From positions 1 to 58,045 of the forward strand of contig JAJEAO010000025.1 of NCBI GenBank assembly GCA_022822745.1: 58,045 nucleotides of DNA. Direction: 5' to 3'. Shown here piece by piece: positions 16,264 to 24,599 of the stretch (its first letter is position 1; each line of letters opens with the position of its first letter). The stretch comes from Acidobacteriota bacterium (GTDB lineage Bacteria; Acidobacteriota; Vicinamibacteria; Marinacidobacterales; Marinacidobacteraceae). The notes under the pieces are model-generated. The model saw only the letters and a program-made list of their open reading frames with translations, made no database searches and had not been told where the DNA came from. Both the position numbers and the translations under genes were made by a program.

Positions 16264-17943
16264 ATGACTCGGGAAGAGATCCGAACCGTCCTCGGTCGGC
16301 TCGATGGGGCGCCGGCGGACGCCCTGGAGTCCGAGATCCTCGAGTTCAAGCCGTGGATCGCCGCCCGCGACGCGTGCAGGAGACAGGTTCGCGTGCTCCG
16401 CGAAGCGGCCGTCGCCATGGCGAACGCCCGGGGAGGGGTCGTGATCGTTGGGGTGGCCGACCGAAAGCGGACGCGCGCGGGAGCGATCCATGGGGTGGGC
16501 GACCTCGATATGGAAGGCCTTCGCCGCGACATCTACGACGGCACCGACCCCCACCTCCTCGTGGATATCGAGGCCATTGAGGAGCCGGAGGGACGTGTCC
16601 TGGTTCTTCGCATCCCCAGGGGGCTCGGTCTTCACACGACGACCGATGGCGTGGCCCGCCTCCGCGTGGGCAAGGACTCGAAGCCGCTCACCGGATCCGG
16701 CATCGCCCGCGCAGTCGCCGCTCGCCAGCTTGTTGATCTGACGGCGGTGGCCGTGCCGGATGCGAGCACGAGCGATCTCGATCCAGAGCAGATCGAACGC
16801 CTCCGTCGCGTGATCGCGGCGGAGCGCGGTGACTCCTCTCTCGCGCGGCTCCCCGACATGGAACTGTTGCGAGCTCTGGACCTGACTTCCGCCAGCGGCG
16901 TCTCGCGCGCCGCGATTCTGCTGCTCGGCGCGTCGGCGGCCCTGGCGCGGCTCGTCCCGAACCACAAGATCATCTTCGCCCGCTACGGCTCGACGGAACC
17001 TCGCTACGACGCCCGTCGCGATCTCCGGATGCCTCTGCTCCAGCAACTCGACGAGTGCGAGGCGCTCCTCCGGTCCCACACCGGCCTGACCACCGTGCCG
17101 CTCGAGGGATTTCGGGATCTCGAAGTGCCCGACATCAGCCGCTGGGCGGCGCGGGAGGCGATCCTCAACGCGGTTTGCCACCGGGACTGGTTCGTGAGTC
17201 AGTCGGTTCATGTCTCTCTCCATCCCGACCGGCTGGAGGTCGAGAGCCCCGGCGGCTTCATCGAGGGCGTCTCGCCGAAGAACGTGATCCGCCATCCCCC
17301 GGCCCGACGGAATCCGCTCCTCGCCCATGTCCTCCAGTCCATCGGACTCGTGAACCGGGCCGGGCTCGGAGTGGATCGTCTCTACGAGGAGTCCCTTCGA
17401 GCCGGCAAGGGGCCGCCACGCTATCGGGCCACGGCGTCGTATGTCCGACTCGTGCTCTACACCCGAACGAGCGTCCGCTTCGCCGCCTTCGTCGCCCGCG
17501 AGCGCCGGCGTGGCCGGACACTCTCACTGGACGACCTGCTGCTCCTGGATCGGCTCACCCGGGAGCCTCACCTGGATCGCTGGTCCGCAGCGGAATGCCT
17601 CGACCTGAAGGAGGCTCGGGCCGCCGAGCGCCTGCGGTCGCTGCGAGAGCGCGGCTTCGTCGCGCCCGAGGGCCGGGGCGCTGGCACGAAGTACCGCCTG
17701 GCCGGGAAGCTCACCGCTTTGAGCGATCGCTTGCGCCTGGCCGGCGGCGATCTGACGACGCGGCAGCGCGTGCTGCAGCTCGTGCTCGAGCGTGGCTCGA
17801 TCACGAACTCGGATGTCCGGCGTCATACCGGACTGACGCGATACCGCACGGTCACTCTGCTCCGGAAGCTGCGCGCCGACGGGCTCCTCGCGATGCGGGG
17901 CAGCCGACGCGGCGCCCGGTACGTCCCCGGCCCCGGCCTGTGA
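16264..17943 (+). CDS. Schlafen/AlbA_2-domain ATPase-like regulator (RecG-like COG2865)
   Basis: 559 residues. An N-terminal AlbA_2 (Schlafen-type) domain begins LESEILEFKPW and runs through REAAVAMANARGGVVIVGV and RVGKDSKPL. A GHKL-type ATP-binding domain follows, with AAREAILNAVCHRDW (about residues 298-312) and GLVNRAGLGVDRLYEES. The C-terminus holds two winged-helix-like segments (ERLRSLRERGFVAPEG and TGLTRYRTVTLLRKLRADGL). Such proteins are usually called transcriptional regulators or 'ATP-binding proteins' and are often found in mobile and defence regions. The ATG at 16264 follows an AT-rich control region. Confidence 0.85.
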   Translation: MTREEIRTVLGRLDGAPADALESEILEFKPWIAARDACRRQVRVLREAAVAMANARGGVVIVGVADRKRTRAGAIHGVGDLDMEGLRRDIYDGTDPHLLVDIEAIEEPEGRVLVLRIPRGLGLHTTTDGVARLRVGKDSKPLTGSGIARAVAARQLVDLTAVAVPDASTSDLDPEQIERLRRVIAAERGDSSLARLPDMELLRALDLTSASGVSRAAILLLGASAALARLVPNHKIIFARYGSTEPRYDARRDLRMPLLQQLDECEALLRSHTGLTTVPLEGFRDLEVPDISRWAAREAILNAVCHRDWFVSQSVHVSLHPDRLEVESPGGFIEGVSPKNVIRHPPARRNPLLAHVLQSIGLVNRAGLGVDRLYEESLRAGKGPPRYRATASYVRLVLYTRTSVRFAAFVARERRRGRTLSLDDLLLLDRLTREPHLDRWSAAECLDLKEARAAERLRSLRERGFVAPEGRGAGTKYRLAGKLTALSDRLRLAGGDLTTRQRVLQLVLERGSITNSDVRRHTGLTRYRTVTLLRKLRADGLLAMRGSRRGARYVPGPGL

Positions 17944-18180
17944 TCGCCGCCCAGGCAGCGATGGTGACTGCGGCCGCCGACCGGTGATCTTCGCCCCGTG
18001 GCTCGCACTGCCGCGGCCACAAAACGACAAAGTTATGAATAACGCCACAAATGGCGTCCGAGTGTTGCCCTCCGGATCGGCTCCCCGCGCCTGGCGTGAA
18101 GTGCGGGCGTCGTCGGGGGCTGACGGTGAACGACCCGCGGCCTTCGGAGGGTTGTTCGATCCCGTGGTGCCGGCGGGCGG
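17944..18180. other. Intergenic region with two adjacent palindromes
   Basis: Between the convergent Schlafen-like and vapC genes. GTTAT-GA-ATAAC (18032-18043) is immediately followed by GCCA-CAAA-TGGC (18044-18055). The first is AT-rich against its surroundings and looks like an operator half-site pair; the second could form a small hairpin. No gene is seen around them. Confidence 0.45.
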
Positions 18181-18606
18181 TCAGGGCCGAGGCGTCTCCG
18201 TCGCGCGAAGACGGCGGCGCACGCGAACCCGCTGGATCGGCCCCGGGTAGCGGGCCACCGTCCGGTCGGCCGTGAGCAGGAGCATTCCTTCGACCTGCGC
18301 CTGGGCGATGAGGATGCGGTCGAACGGATCGCCGTGGATTCCCGGGAGGTTGGTCACGGCCGTGGCGTGCGCGCTGGTGATGGCGAGCTCCGTGTCGTCG
18401 TGTTCCATCCGCGCGCGACGCAGCACCTGCGGATCCGGGATCCCGTCACTGCGCCCCAGGGATTTCCTGATGGTGACCTCCCAGATGGAGGCCCCACTGA
18501 AGAACGGCTCTGCGGCGGGACTGGCGATCAGCGATCGAACCCGATCCGGGAGCCGCTCGGGCGAGATCGCGGCCCACAGCAGGAGGTGGGTGTCGGGCAG
18601 GAGCAT
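18181..18606 (-). CDS. vapC: PIN-domain toxin, VapC (Sll0205-like)
   Basis: 141 residues. The PIN core is visible: LLPDTHLLLWA with the first catalytic Asp, SIWEVTIRKSLGR with the conserved Glu, and HGDPFDRILIAQAQ with the later acidic residues. VapC toxins are RNases held inactive by their cognate antitoxin. The start is the ATG at 18606, which shares its A with the antitoxin stop (TGATG); a GTG at 18609 is possible but lies on top of the ribosome site. The antitoxin gene upstream carries a frameshift. Confidence 0.88.
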   Translation of the reverse strand: MLLPDTHLLLWAAISPERLPDRVRSLIASPAAEPFFSGASIWEVTIRKSLGRSDGIPDPQVLRRARMEHDDTELAITSAHATAVTNLPGIHGDPFDRILIAQAQVEGMLLLTADRTVARYPGPIQRVRVRRRLRATETPRP

Positions 18607-18895
18607 CACTCCTCCCGCAGATCCTCATCCTTGACCTCGGGCGCCTGGGCCGGCTCCTTGCGCCGGCCCTCAACATGGCGCGGATCTCTCCCGCGCATGC
18701 AGTGCCGAAGTCCTCCGGCACGCGATACTGCCCTGCCAGGAACCCCAGCCGCCGCTTCGCCGATGGTGGCTTCAGCGCGTTCACGCTCACGAGCGGCGTG
18801 CCGCCCCGGGCGATGATGAAGGGCTTCCCGGCCACCGCCTCCCGGACCAGACGGGACAGATGGGTCTTGGCATGATGCATGTTCACGGTTCGCAT
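18606..18895 (-). pseudogene. vapB: Phd/YefM-type antitoxin VapB with a one-base frameshift
   Basis: The frame starts MRTVNMHHAKTHLSRLV at 18895, a typical Phd/YefM N-terminus, and runs to FGTACAGEIRAM near 18674. From there the expected C-terminus (EGRRKEPAQAPEVKDEDLRE) continues in another frame and ends in the TGA that overlaps vapC. The span is 290 nt, one short of a multiple of three, so one missing base around 18671-18674 explains it (ATG TT- GAG). As written, translation would run on to 18446 in the wrong frame. A sequencing or assembly error is a serious alternative to genuine loss. An earlier in-frame ATG lies at 18922. Confidence 0.75.
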
Positions 18896-19137
18896 GGCCA
18901 CTGCCTCGGCTTGGTCCGCCATAGTACGTCCATCGCCATCTGCCGGCTGGAGACCCGACCCGGGCCGCCGCATGAGGTCCGGGCGTGATCGAACGGGGTT
19001 TCGCCCCCGACACGCCGCCGTCGCTGGCAGGGGGCCCGTGAGTCCCCGGGGCGTCGGTCCGGGATACTTCGCGCCGGGATGGCTCCGACGAACCGGAGCG
19101 CCCTCGAACCTCATGAGTCTTCGAGGAGAAACTTGCG
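18896..19137. other. Divergent intergenic region between vapBC and mcrBC
   Basis: Holds the promoters of both units. A GAGGAG sits 9 nt before the mcrB ATG at 19138. No gene or clear repeat is seen. Confidence 0.4.
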
Positions 19138-21165
19138 ATGAGTGATCTGTACGGGTGGGCGTCGTGGTTCCGGGGTCTCGCCCGCCGAATTGCCGAGGGC
19201 GGCGCGGACTACCTCGCCGAGCGCGTCGGCCGGGTGGATTGGAGCGCTCCGAATCCGCCAGCCCTCGTGGGGATGGGCGCCGAGAACGTGGATCCCCTGT
19301 CTTTTTTCTACACCCTGGCGACCAGGAGCTGGCCAGCAGCGACCCGAGAGGTGGTGTATCCGAGCGTTGCAGAACAGTTCGAGGTCCCCTTCGAGGGCGA
19401 CCTGAAGTCTGATGACAACTTCATCCTGCCGATGCCGCCGGCCTTTGCTGCTCTCTTCAAGGACGACGACCGGTTTCGACCCGATCCGCTGTGGCGCCTC
19501 TTCCGATCCGCCGTGAAGGGTGTCGAGGCCGTGGATGGCGACGATTTCGTTGCGGTTCTGGGCTTCCATGGAGTCGGTATGCCCAAGCTGACACAGGCCC
19601 TCTTCCTCGTGAATCCCGACGAGTTCCTGCCCTGTGACAAGCAGACGGCGTTCGGACTGTGCGGCCACCTGACGGCGGTCAAGAATTGGTCCAGCTACCG
19701 GCGCGAACTTCCGATCGTGCGCGACGCGTTCCCGGGCCTCACCTCGTTCGAGATCAATCGCAGCACGTTCCTTCTTTCGGACCTCATCTCTGATGATGAA
19801 GAGAAGAGGATCTTCTCCGAGAGTCGGAACTGGCAGATCCGCACGAACTACGGATCGGACAAGGTGGACCACGCGGAGGAGATGTGGGATTCCGCGCGTG
19901 TCTGGACGCGCGACGGGCTGACATCGGGGTGCGCCGACCCCACCGAGCCCAAGCCGGGGGATGTCGTTTTCGTCCGGTACCGCCACCACGGCCGGGGAAT
20001 CGGTGTGGTCCTGGAGAACCTCCATGACGCGAACGAGGATCGAGCCCACCTCGACATGCTCTGGCTGAACCGGGCTTCGACGGAGGGCGAGAAGCTGTTC
20101 GCCGGGGCGATCAACCGCTTCACGAACGCGGCGAAGGGGGCGGGTCGCAAATTGGTCGAGGGGTTTCGCGCGGCTCCGGAGTACCGAGCGACGTTCGATC
20201 TCCTTGAGAAGCACGGGTGGCGTTGGCTTCCTCCTTCCTCGCGCTGTGACCTGGGCGCGCTCGCCGGCGAGCTCCTGATTCCGGCGACGTGGCTGCGCGG
20301 TGTCGCACGCCGGCTCGCGGACAAGAAGCAGGTCATCTTCCAGGGGCCGCCCGGCACGGGCAAGACCTACGTCGCCCGGAAGCTGGCGCGCTGTCTCGCC
20401 GGGTCGGACGACCGGGTGCGCCTGGTGCAGTTCCATCCGTCCTACGCCTACGAGGACTTCGTCCAGGGCTTCCGGCCCACGCTCCTGGAGAACGGGCAGG
20501 CGGGGTTCGAGATCCGCGACGGCGCTCTCCTCGAAATGGCGGAGCAGGCGGCGGGTGAGCCCGACGAGAAGCACTACCTCATCATTGACGAGATCAACCG
20601 GGGCAACCTCTCGAAGATCCTCGGCGAGCTCTACTTCCTGCTCGAGTACCGCGATGCCGAGATCCGGCTCCAGCACTCGAGCCAGCCGTTCTCGCTGCCG
20701 CCGAACCTCTTCTTCATAGGAACCATGAACACGGCGGATCGCTCCATCGCGCTCGTGGACCTCGCCCTTCGTCGGCGCTTCGCCTTCTTCGAGTTCCACC
20801 CCGACCGGCCCCCGATCCGGGGGCTGCTCTCCCGGTGGCTGGACCAGAACGCGAAGGACACGGCGTGGGTCGCCGAAGTCGTGGACGCAGCGAACAGGAA
20901 ACTCGACGATCGTCACGCCGCGCTCGGACCCAGCTACTTCATGCCGAAGGAGGGCGCCCTCGATGACGCCCGCGTCCAGGCGATCTGGGACCACGATGTC
21001 CTCCCCTACATCGAGGAGCATCTTTTCGGGCAGCACGACGACCTGAAGGGCTTCCAACTCGATCGGCTTCGGAACGAGGTGCGAACGGAGTCCGGCGAGT
21101 CCCGTACGCCTGATGCGGCGACTGCGGCCGCGTCCGATCCGGCTCCTGGCGATGCGGCAGATTGA
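19138..21165 (+). CDS. mcrB: McrB-type AAA+ GTPase, restriction translocase subunit
   Basis: 675 residues. The C-terminal half is the McrB motor: Walker A GPPGTGKT (about 403), HPSYAYEDFVQG, Walker B IIDEINRGNLSKILGELY (about 480), the GTPase signature GTMNTADRS (about 528) and DLALRRRFAF. In McrBC systems this ring hydrolyses GTP to drive cleavage of DNA carrying modified cytosine. The N-terminal 400 residues are the variable recognition part; GDVVFVRYRHHGRGIGVVLEN (residues ~280-300) suggests a PUA/EVE-like modified-base reader, which is inference. It overlaps mcrC by 14 nt. Confidence 0.92.
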   Translation: MSDLYGWASWFRGLARRIAEGGADYLAERVGRVDWSAPNPPALVGMGAENVDPLSFFYTLATRSWPAATREVVYPSVAEQFEVPFEGDLKSDDNFILPMPPAFAALFKDDDRFRPDPLWRLFRSAVKGVEAVDGDDFVAVLGFHGVGMPKLTQALFLVNPDEFLPCDKQTAFGLCGHLTAVKNWSSYRRELPIVRDAFPGLTSFEINRSTFLLSDLISDDEEKRIFSESRNWQIRTNYGSDKVDHAEEMWDSARVWTRDGLTSGCADPTEPKPGDVVFVRYRHHGRGIGVVLENLHDANEDRAHLDMLWLNRASTEGEKLFAGAINRFTNAAKGAGRKLVEGFRAAPEYRATFDLLEKHGWRWLPPSSRCDLGALAGELLIPATWLRGVARRLADKKQVIFQGPPGTGKTYVARKLARCLAGSDDRVRLVQFHPSYAYEDFVQGFRPTLLENGQAGFEIRDGALLEMAEQAAGEPDEKHYLIIDEINRGNLSKILGELYFLLEYRDAEIRLQHSSQPFSLPPNLFFIGTMNTADRSIALVDLALRRRFAFFEFHPDRPPIRGLLSRWLDQNAKDTAWVAEVVDAANRKLDDRHAALGPSYFMPKEGALDDARVQAIWDHDVLPYIEEHLFGQHDDLKGFQLDRLRNEVRTESGESRTPDAATAAASDPAPGDAAD

Positions 21166-22378
21166 CCTCCGGGAGTACGAGTCCCGCGCCATTCCCCTCA
21201 GCGGCGCCGAGCTCGCGGCGCTGCAGGAGTATCGTCAAGAGCTCGGACTCGACATCGCGCCCGGAACCGCCTCCGGGTCGTGGGTTCTGAAGCCCGGCTC
21301 GACGGTCGGCGCGCTGGAGATCGGCGACCTGCTCGCGGTCGTGATCCGGCCCAAGCTGCAGATCGGACGCGTGCTGTTCCTGGCCTCGTACGCGCTCGGC
21401 GCGTTCCGGCTGCGAGATATCGAGCGTTTCCACTTTGCCGAGGACTCTTCCGCGGTCGAAGCGCTCGCGCGCTTCTTCGCGGCGGCCTCCCGGCGGGCGT
21501 TTCGCCGTGGCCTGCTGCGGGGCTACCGGAGCCGGGAGGAGGCTCTCACGACGGTGCGGGGGCGGATCCGCTTCGACGAGCAGATCCGGCGTCGCTTCGC
21601 GATTCCACTGCCGGTGGAGGTCCGCTACGACGAGTTCACCGAGGATGTCCGGGGGAACCGACTGGTGCGCGCCGCTCTGCACCGGCTCCACGCGATGCAC
21701 ATCGCTGACATGGGCTTGCGGGGGGAGCTCCTGCGCATCGAGGCGGTCCTTGCCGAGGTCACGCTTCGCGAGTACGCCGCGCATGCCGTGCCCGAAGTCG
21801 CGTTCGACCGGCTCAACGAGCACTACCGGGAGGTACTCGGCCTGGCCGGACTCATCCTCCGGCACGGAACGGTCAAGACCGACCACGGGACGATTCGGGC
21901 CGCGGGTTTCCTGATGGACATGAACCAGGTCTTCGAGCGCTTCGTCCGTCGAGCTCTCCGCGAACAGCTTGCCCTGACGCGGCGCGCTTTCCCGGCGCCA
22001 GACGACATGCCACGCCTGTTTCTCGATCAGGACCGAAAGATCCGGCTCGAGCCCGATCTGTCGTGGTGGCGGAACGGGACGACCTGTCGCTTCGTGGGAG
22101 ACGCCAAGTACAAGGCGCTCGGTTCCGCGCACGCGCCGAACGCCGATCTCTACCAGCTCCTCGCCTACGCCACGGCCCTGCGTCTGCCGGGAGGGCTGCT
22201 GATCTACGCCTCGGGCGAGGCCGATCCCACGGTCCACTACATCGAACACGCCGGGAAGCGGCTCGAGGTCGCGGCCCTCGATCTCGCGGCGAGCCCGCCC
22301 GCGCTGCTCGGTCAGATCCGCGAGCTCGCCGAGCGGATCCGCGGCGCGGCCGCCGCAGTCCGCGCCCACGCCGCCTGA
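21152..22378 (+). CDS. mcrC: McrC-type nuclease subunit of McrBC
   Basis: 408 residues. The opening MRQIDLREYESRAIPLS and the WVLKPGSTVGALEIG segment are typical of McrC, followed by RRGLLRGYRSREEALTTVRG and GFLMDMNQVFERFV. The PD-(D/E)XK site is visible as LEPDLSWW (about 299) and DAKYK (about 316). It partners McrB to cut DNA. The ATG at 21152 is chosen by family N-terminus and lies inside the end of mcrB; an in-frame ATG at 21113 would add 13 Arg-rich residues. No ribosome site is evident, so coupling is likely. Confidence 0.9.
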   Translation: MRQIDLREYESRAIPLSGAELAALQEYRQELGLDIAPGTASGSWVLKPGSTVGALEIGDLLAVVIRPKLQIGRVLFLASYALGAFRLRDIERFHFAEDSSAVEALARFFAAASRRAFRRGLLRGYRSREEALTTVRGRIRFDEQIRRRFAIPLPVEVRYDEFTEDVRGNRLVRAALHRLHAMHIADMGLRGELLRIEAVLAEVTLREYAAHAVPEVAFDRLNEHYREVLGLAGLILRHGTVKTDHGTIRAAGFLMDMNQVFERFVRRALREQLALTRRAFPAPDDMPRLFLDQDRKIRLEPDLSWWRNGTTCRFVGDAKYKALGSAHAPNADLYQLLAYATALRLPGGLLIYASGEADPTVHYIEHAGKRLEVAALDLAASPPALLGQIRELAERIRGAAAAVRAHAA

Positions 22379-22619
22379 CCGGACCCCGCCCCGCCTGCAC
22401 TCCGGGAATGATCCGCGACCGCCCGGCGCTACCCCCTTCCGAGCGACGAGTCGAGTCGCTGCGAGGTCGTCGCCGGCGCTGTGGGCGGCTCTCCGGCTCG
22501 GGAAGAGAGCCGCTTGCTGCGAAGTGGACTCGCCGAGGGAGGGCTCGCCATAATGTCCGCTGACAGTGGTGCGAAGATGACCCGCTACGAACACAACTGA
22601 TCATCGTGCAGGAGACAGC
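22379..22619. other. Intergenic region with a partial duplicate of the coiled-coil gene's 5' end
   Basis: At 22393-22440 the DNA and its reading (TPGMIRDRPALPPS) closely match 24110-24163 in the coiled-coil protein gene (TPGMIRERPAALPAS). The frame then diverges into Arg-rich sequence and stops at 22561-22563. I read it as the broken 5' end of a paralogue. The promoter of the gene at 22620 probably lies in the remaining sequence. Confidence 0.55.
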
Positions 22620-23582
22620 ATGGCCAGGATAGAACCGTTGCAACGCGTGAGTCCGTGGGACGCTTGGCCCCATGAGGCGCGCTACTTCACGCCGTGGCTG
22701 GCCAGCCACATCGGTCGGCTGGCTGACGTGCTGAACCTGAAACTGGAAAGGGTGCGAACGGAGGTGACGTTGCCGAGGGCCGGTCGCGTGGACATCTGCG
22801 CCCAGCAGGCCGAAACCGACGCCATCGTCGTGATCGAGAACCAACTAGGGAGGTCGGACGATTCGCACTGCCTCCGGTTGCTGGGCTATGCCGCCAACGC
22901 GGATGCCAGCATCCTGGTGTGGGTGGCGGGCAGTTTCTCGTCCTACCACCGAAGCATCCTGGAATGGCTGAACGAAGCGGACACCATCGACGTGTACGCC
23001 GTCGCGGTGCGGGCGTACCGCGCTGGCGAGGCTCTGGCTGCAGATTTCCGGACGGTCGTGGAACCTCGATCCCGACCGCCGACACCCCGTGCTCGGACGA
23101 CGAGCACGCTCTACGCAGACTTCTATCGCCCGCTGGTGGCGCGGTTGGGCCGACATGGGTTGCTGCCGGTCGGGAGAGGCGGATGGCGAGGCCGGTGGCG
23201 GTCGTTCCAGACCGGACACACCGGCGCCGTTTTCGGCACGGGTTCTACCGAAGTTGCGGCCGGGAAGGGCATGGTGTTCTTGCAGTTCATCGGGACTGGC
23301 CGCCAGGACAGGTTCCGCGCCCTGCGTGAGCGTCGGGAGGCGATCGAAGCAGAGGTGGGCCGGACCGTTTCGTGGCAGGACAAGACCTGGTTTGGGGTCA
23401 TGCTGGAAGGGAGCGAGGCGTTCGACGTGACCGCCCCCGAGGAACAACTGGAGACCGCTCGCGAATGGATGGCGGACAGCCTGCTCCGGCTTCGGCGCGC
23501 CCTGCAGCCCCACCTGGATGAGGTGATGCGTGCTGGGGACGCCGAACTGTCGAGCGGCGGGAGCTCCTCCAACCCGGCGTAG
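22620..23582 (+). CDS. DUF4268-type nuclease-like protein (copy 1)
   Basis: 320 residues. The N-terminal half is a restriction-endonuclease-like fold: YFTPWLASHIGRLADVL, then a strand with VDICAQQAETDAIVVIENQLG (Asp and Glu of the core; ENQ where ExK is usual), then SILVWVAGSF and YHRSILEWLNE. The C-terminal half resembles DUF4268, with FYRPLVARLGRHGL and WFGVMLEG. A paralogue sits at 46187, far away. Its place directly after mcrBC suggests a defence role, but function is unknown, and the ENQ motif leaves nuclease activity uncertain. The ATG follows GGAGA. Confidence 0.75.
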   Translation: MARIEPLQRVSPWDAWPHEARYFTPWLASHIGRLADVLNLKLERVRTEVTLPRAGRVDICAQQAETDAIVVIENQLGRSDDSHCLRLLGYAANADASILVWVAGSFSSYHRSILEWLNEADTIDVYAVAVRAYRAGEALAADFRTVVEPRSRPPTPRARTTSTLYADFYRPLVARLGRHGLLPVGRGGWRGRWRSFQTGHTGAVFGTGSTEVAAGKGMVFLQFIGTGRQDRFRALRERREAIEAEVGRTVSWQDKTWFGVMLEGSEAFDVTAPEEQLETAREWMADSLLRLRRALQPHLDEVMRAGDAELSSGGSSSNPA

Positions 23583-23876
23583 CGCGGCACACCTGTTCAT
23601 CGCGCTGTTGGCGCATCACGCGGCGCACCTGATCCGGACGCGGCTGAGTGCGGCGGGAATCCGACGCAGCAGGAGCACGCTCCAGGAGCGGCTGGTGCCG
23701 TGCGCGCGGTTGACGACGACGCCCCGGGGGCGGACGAGTCGTTGATCGTGAACCGGCAGGATGTTCGGCCACCGGCGGAGCTGGTGCCGGTGGCGAACGC
23801 GATGGGGGTGAAGGTGAGTCTCCACCGGCGACGGGGAGTGGAGCCGCCGCACGGCGCGGCTGCGCAAATCCTGTAG
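23570..23876 (+). mobile_element. Transposase C-terminal remnant (IS1634/IS4-like), frameshifted
   Basis: AAHLFIALLAHHAAHLIRTR and LSAAGIRRSRSTLQERL match the C-terminus typical of IS1634/IS4-superfamily transposases. After RLTTTPRG the frame breaks within a C/G run near 23720, and the remainder (LIVNRQDVRPPAELVPVANA, then LHRRRG) continues in another frame to a stop at 23876. No N-terminus, DDE residues or inverted repeats are recognisable, so it is a dead fragment. It abuts the stop of the DUF4268 gene. Confidence 0.65.
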
Positions 23877-24055
23877 GGCCCAATGGGCTGAGGTCTGTCC
23901 TGTAAACGGCTCGCTACCTATGACTTACGAGATCGGCGGATCACCAGACGACGAACTCGGGTCGAAGGGGTGGTTGGAATCCGCCGGAATCTCGTCAGGG
24001 GAGGAGTGAGGAGAGCCCATCGCTCTCCGGCTTCGCCAGGATGAGGAGGTTCTCC
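23877..24055. other. Intergenic region before the coiled-coil gene
   Basis: No gene seen. A strong ribosome site, AGGAGGT (24044-24050), precedes the ATG at 24056. Confidence 0.4.
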
Positions 24056-24541
24056 ATGGCCGAAACCACCGCGAATTCCCGAGCCGCTGCGGTTGCCGAG
24101 GCCGCCGGCCCTGCCTACACTCCGGGCATGATCCGCGAGCGTCCGGCGGCGCTGCCTGCTTCCAGCTGGCGCGATGTGGTCCGCCTGTGGCTGCCCCTGT
24201 GGGTGCCGATGCTGGGCACCTGGATGATCACCATGGGTCTGCTCTTCGACATGAAGGGCGACATCGCCGCGAACCAGGTGGCGATCGCCAGCCTCCGCGA
24301 GGAGGTCCGCGGTGACATCGGATCCCTCCGGGAGGAGCTGCACCGGGAGATCGCGGGTCTCCGGGAAGAGCTGCACCGGGAGATCGCGGGTCTCCGGGAG
24401 GAGATGCTGCGCGAGATGGCCGACCTGCGCGTCGAGCTCGGCGAGCGCCTCACCCGGGTGGAGACGCTCATCGGCGTTCTTCTCGAACGCCACGGGCTCG
24501 AGTCGACGGGGGAGGCGAGCGCGGGCCGATCCAATCGCTGA
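24056..24541 (+). CDS. Membrane-anchored coiled-coil protein with 11-residue repeats
   Basis: 161 residues, not a recognised family. One hydrophobic segment, LWLPLWVPMLGTWMITMGLL (about 45-64), is followed by a long coiled coil built from REELHREIAGL repeats. The DNA shows two 33-bp units (24326-24358 and 24359-24391) differing at one base, and a degenerate third. The ATG at 24056 has a perfect AGGAGGT. An internal ATG at 24128 is preceded by TACACT at 6 nt, which would suit a leaderless start, so the true N-terminus is open. An ATPase gene follows 58 bp later on the same strand, and the two may work together. Confidence 0.7.
   Translation: MAETTANSRAAAVAEAAGPAYTPGMIRERPAALPASSWRDVVRLWLPLWVPMLGTWMITMGLLFDMKGDIAANQVAIASLREEVRGDIGSLREELHREIAGLREELHREIAGLREEMLREMADLRVELGERLTRVETLIGVLLERHGLESTGEASAGRSNR
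24326..24424 (+). repeat. Tandem 33-bp repeat inside the coiled-coil gene
   Basis: Units at 24326-24358 and 24359-24391 differ by one base (GAGGAG/GAAGAG); 24392-24424 is a diverged third. Each unit encodes 11 residues, close to three helical turns, so copy number changes would lengthen the coiled coil without a frameshift. Confidence 0.75.
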
Positions 24542-24599
24542 GGAAGCCGTCCGGCGGGCCGTCTGCGCGGCGCGCGGTCTGGGGCGATACGGTCCGGGG

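Noticed and set aside
24326..24424. Phase-variable tract in the coiled-coil gene
   Set aside because: Units are 33 bp, so length changes keep the frame; it is a length-variable repeat at most.
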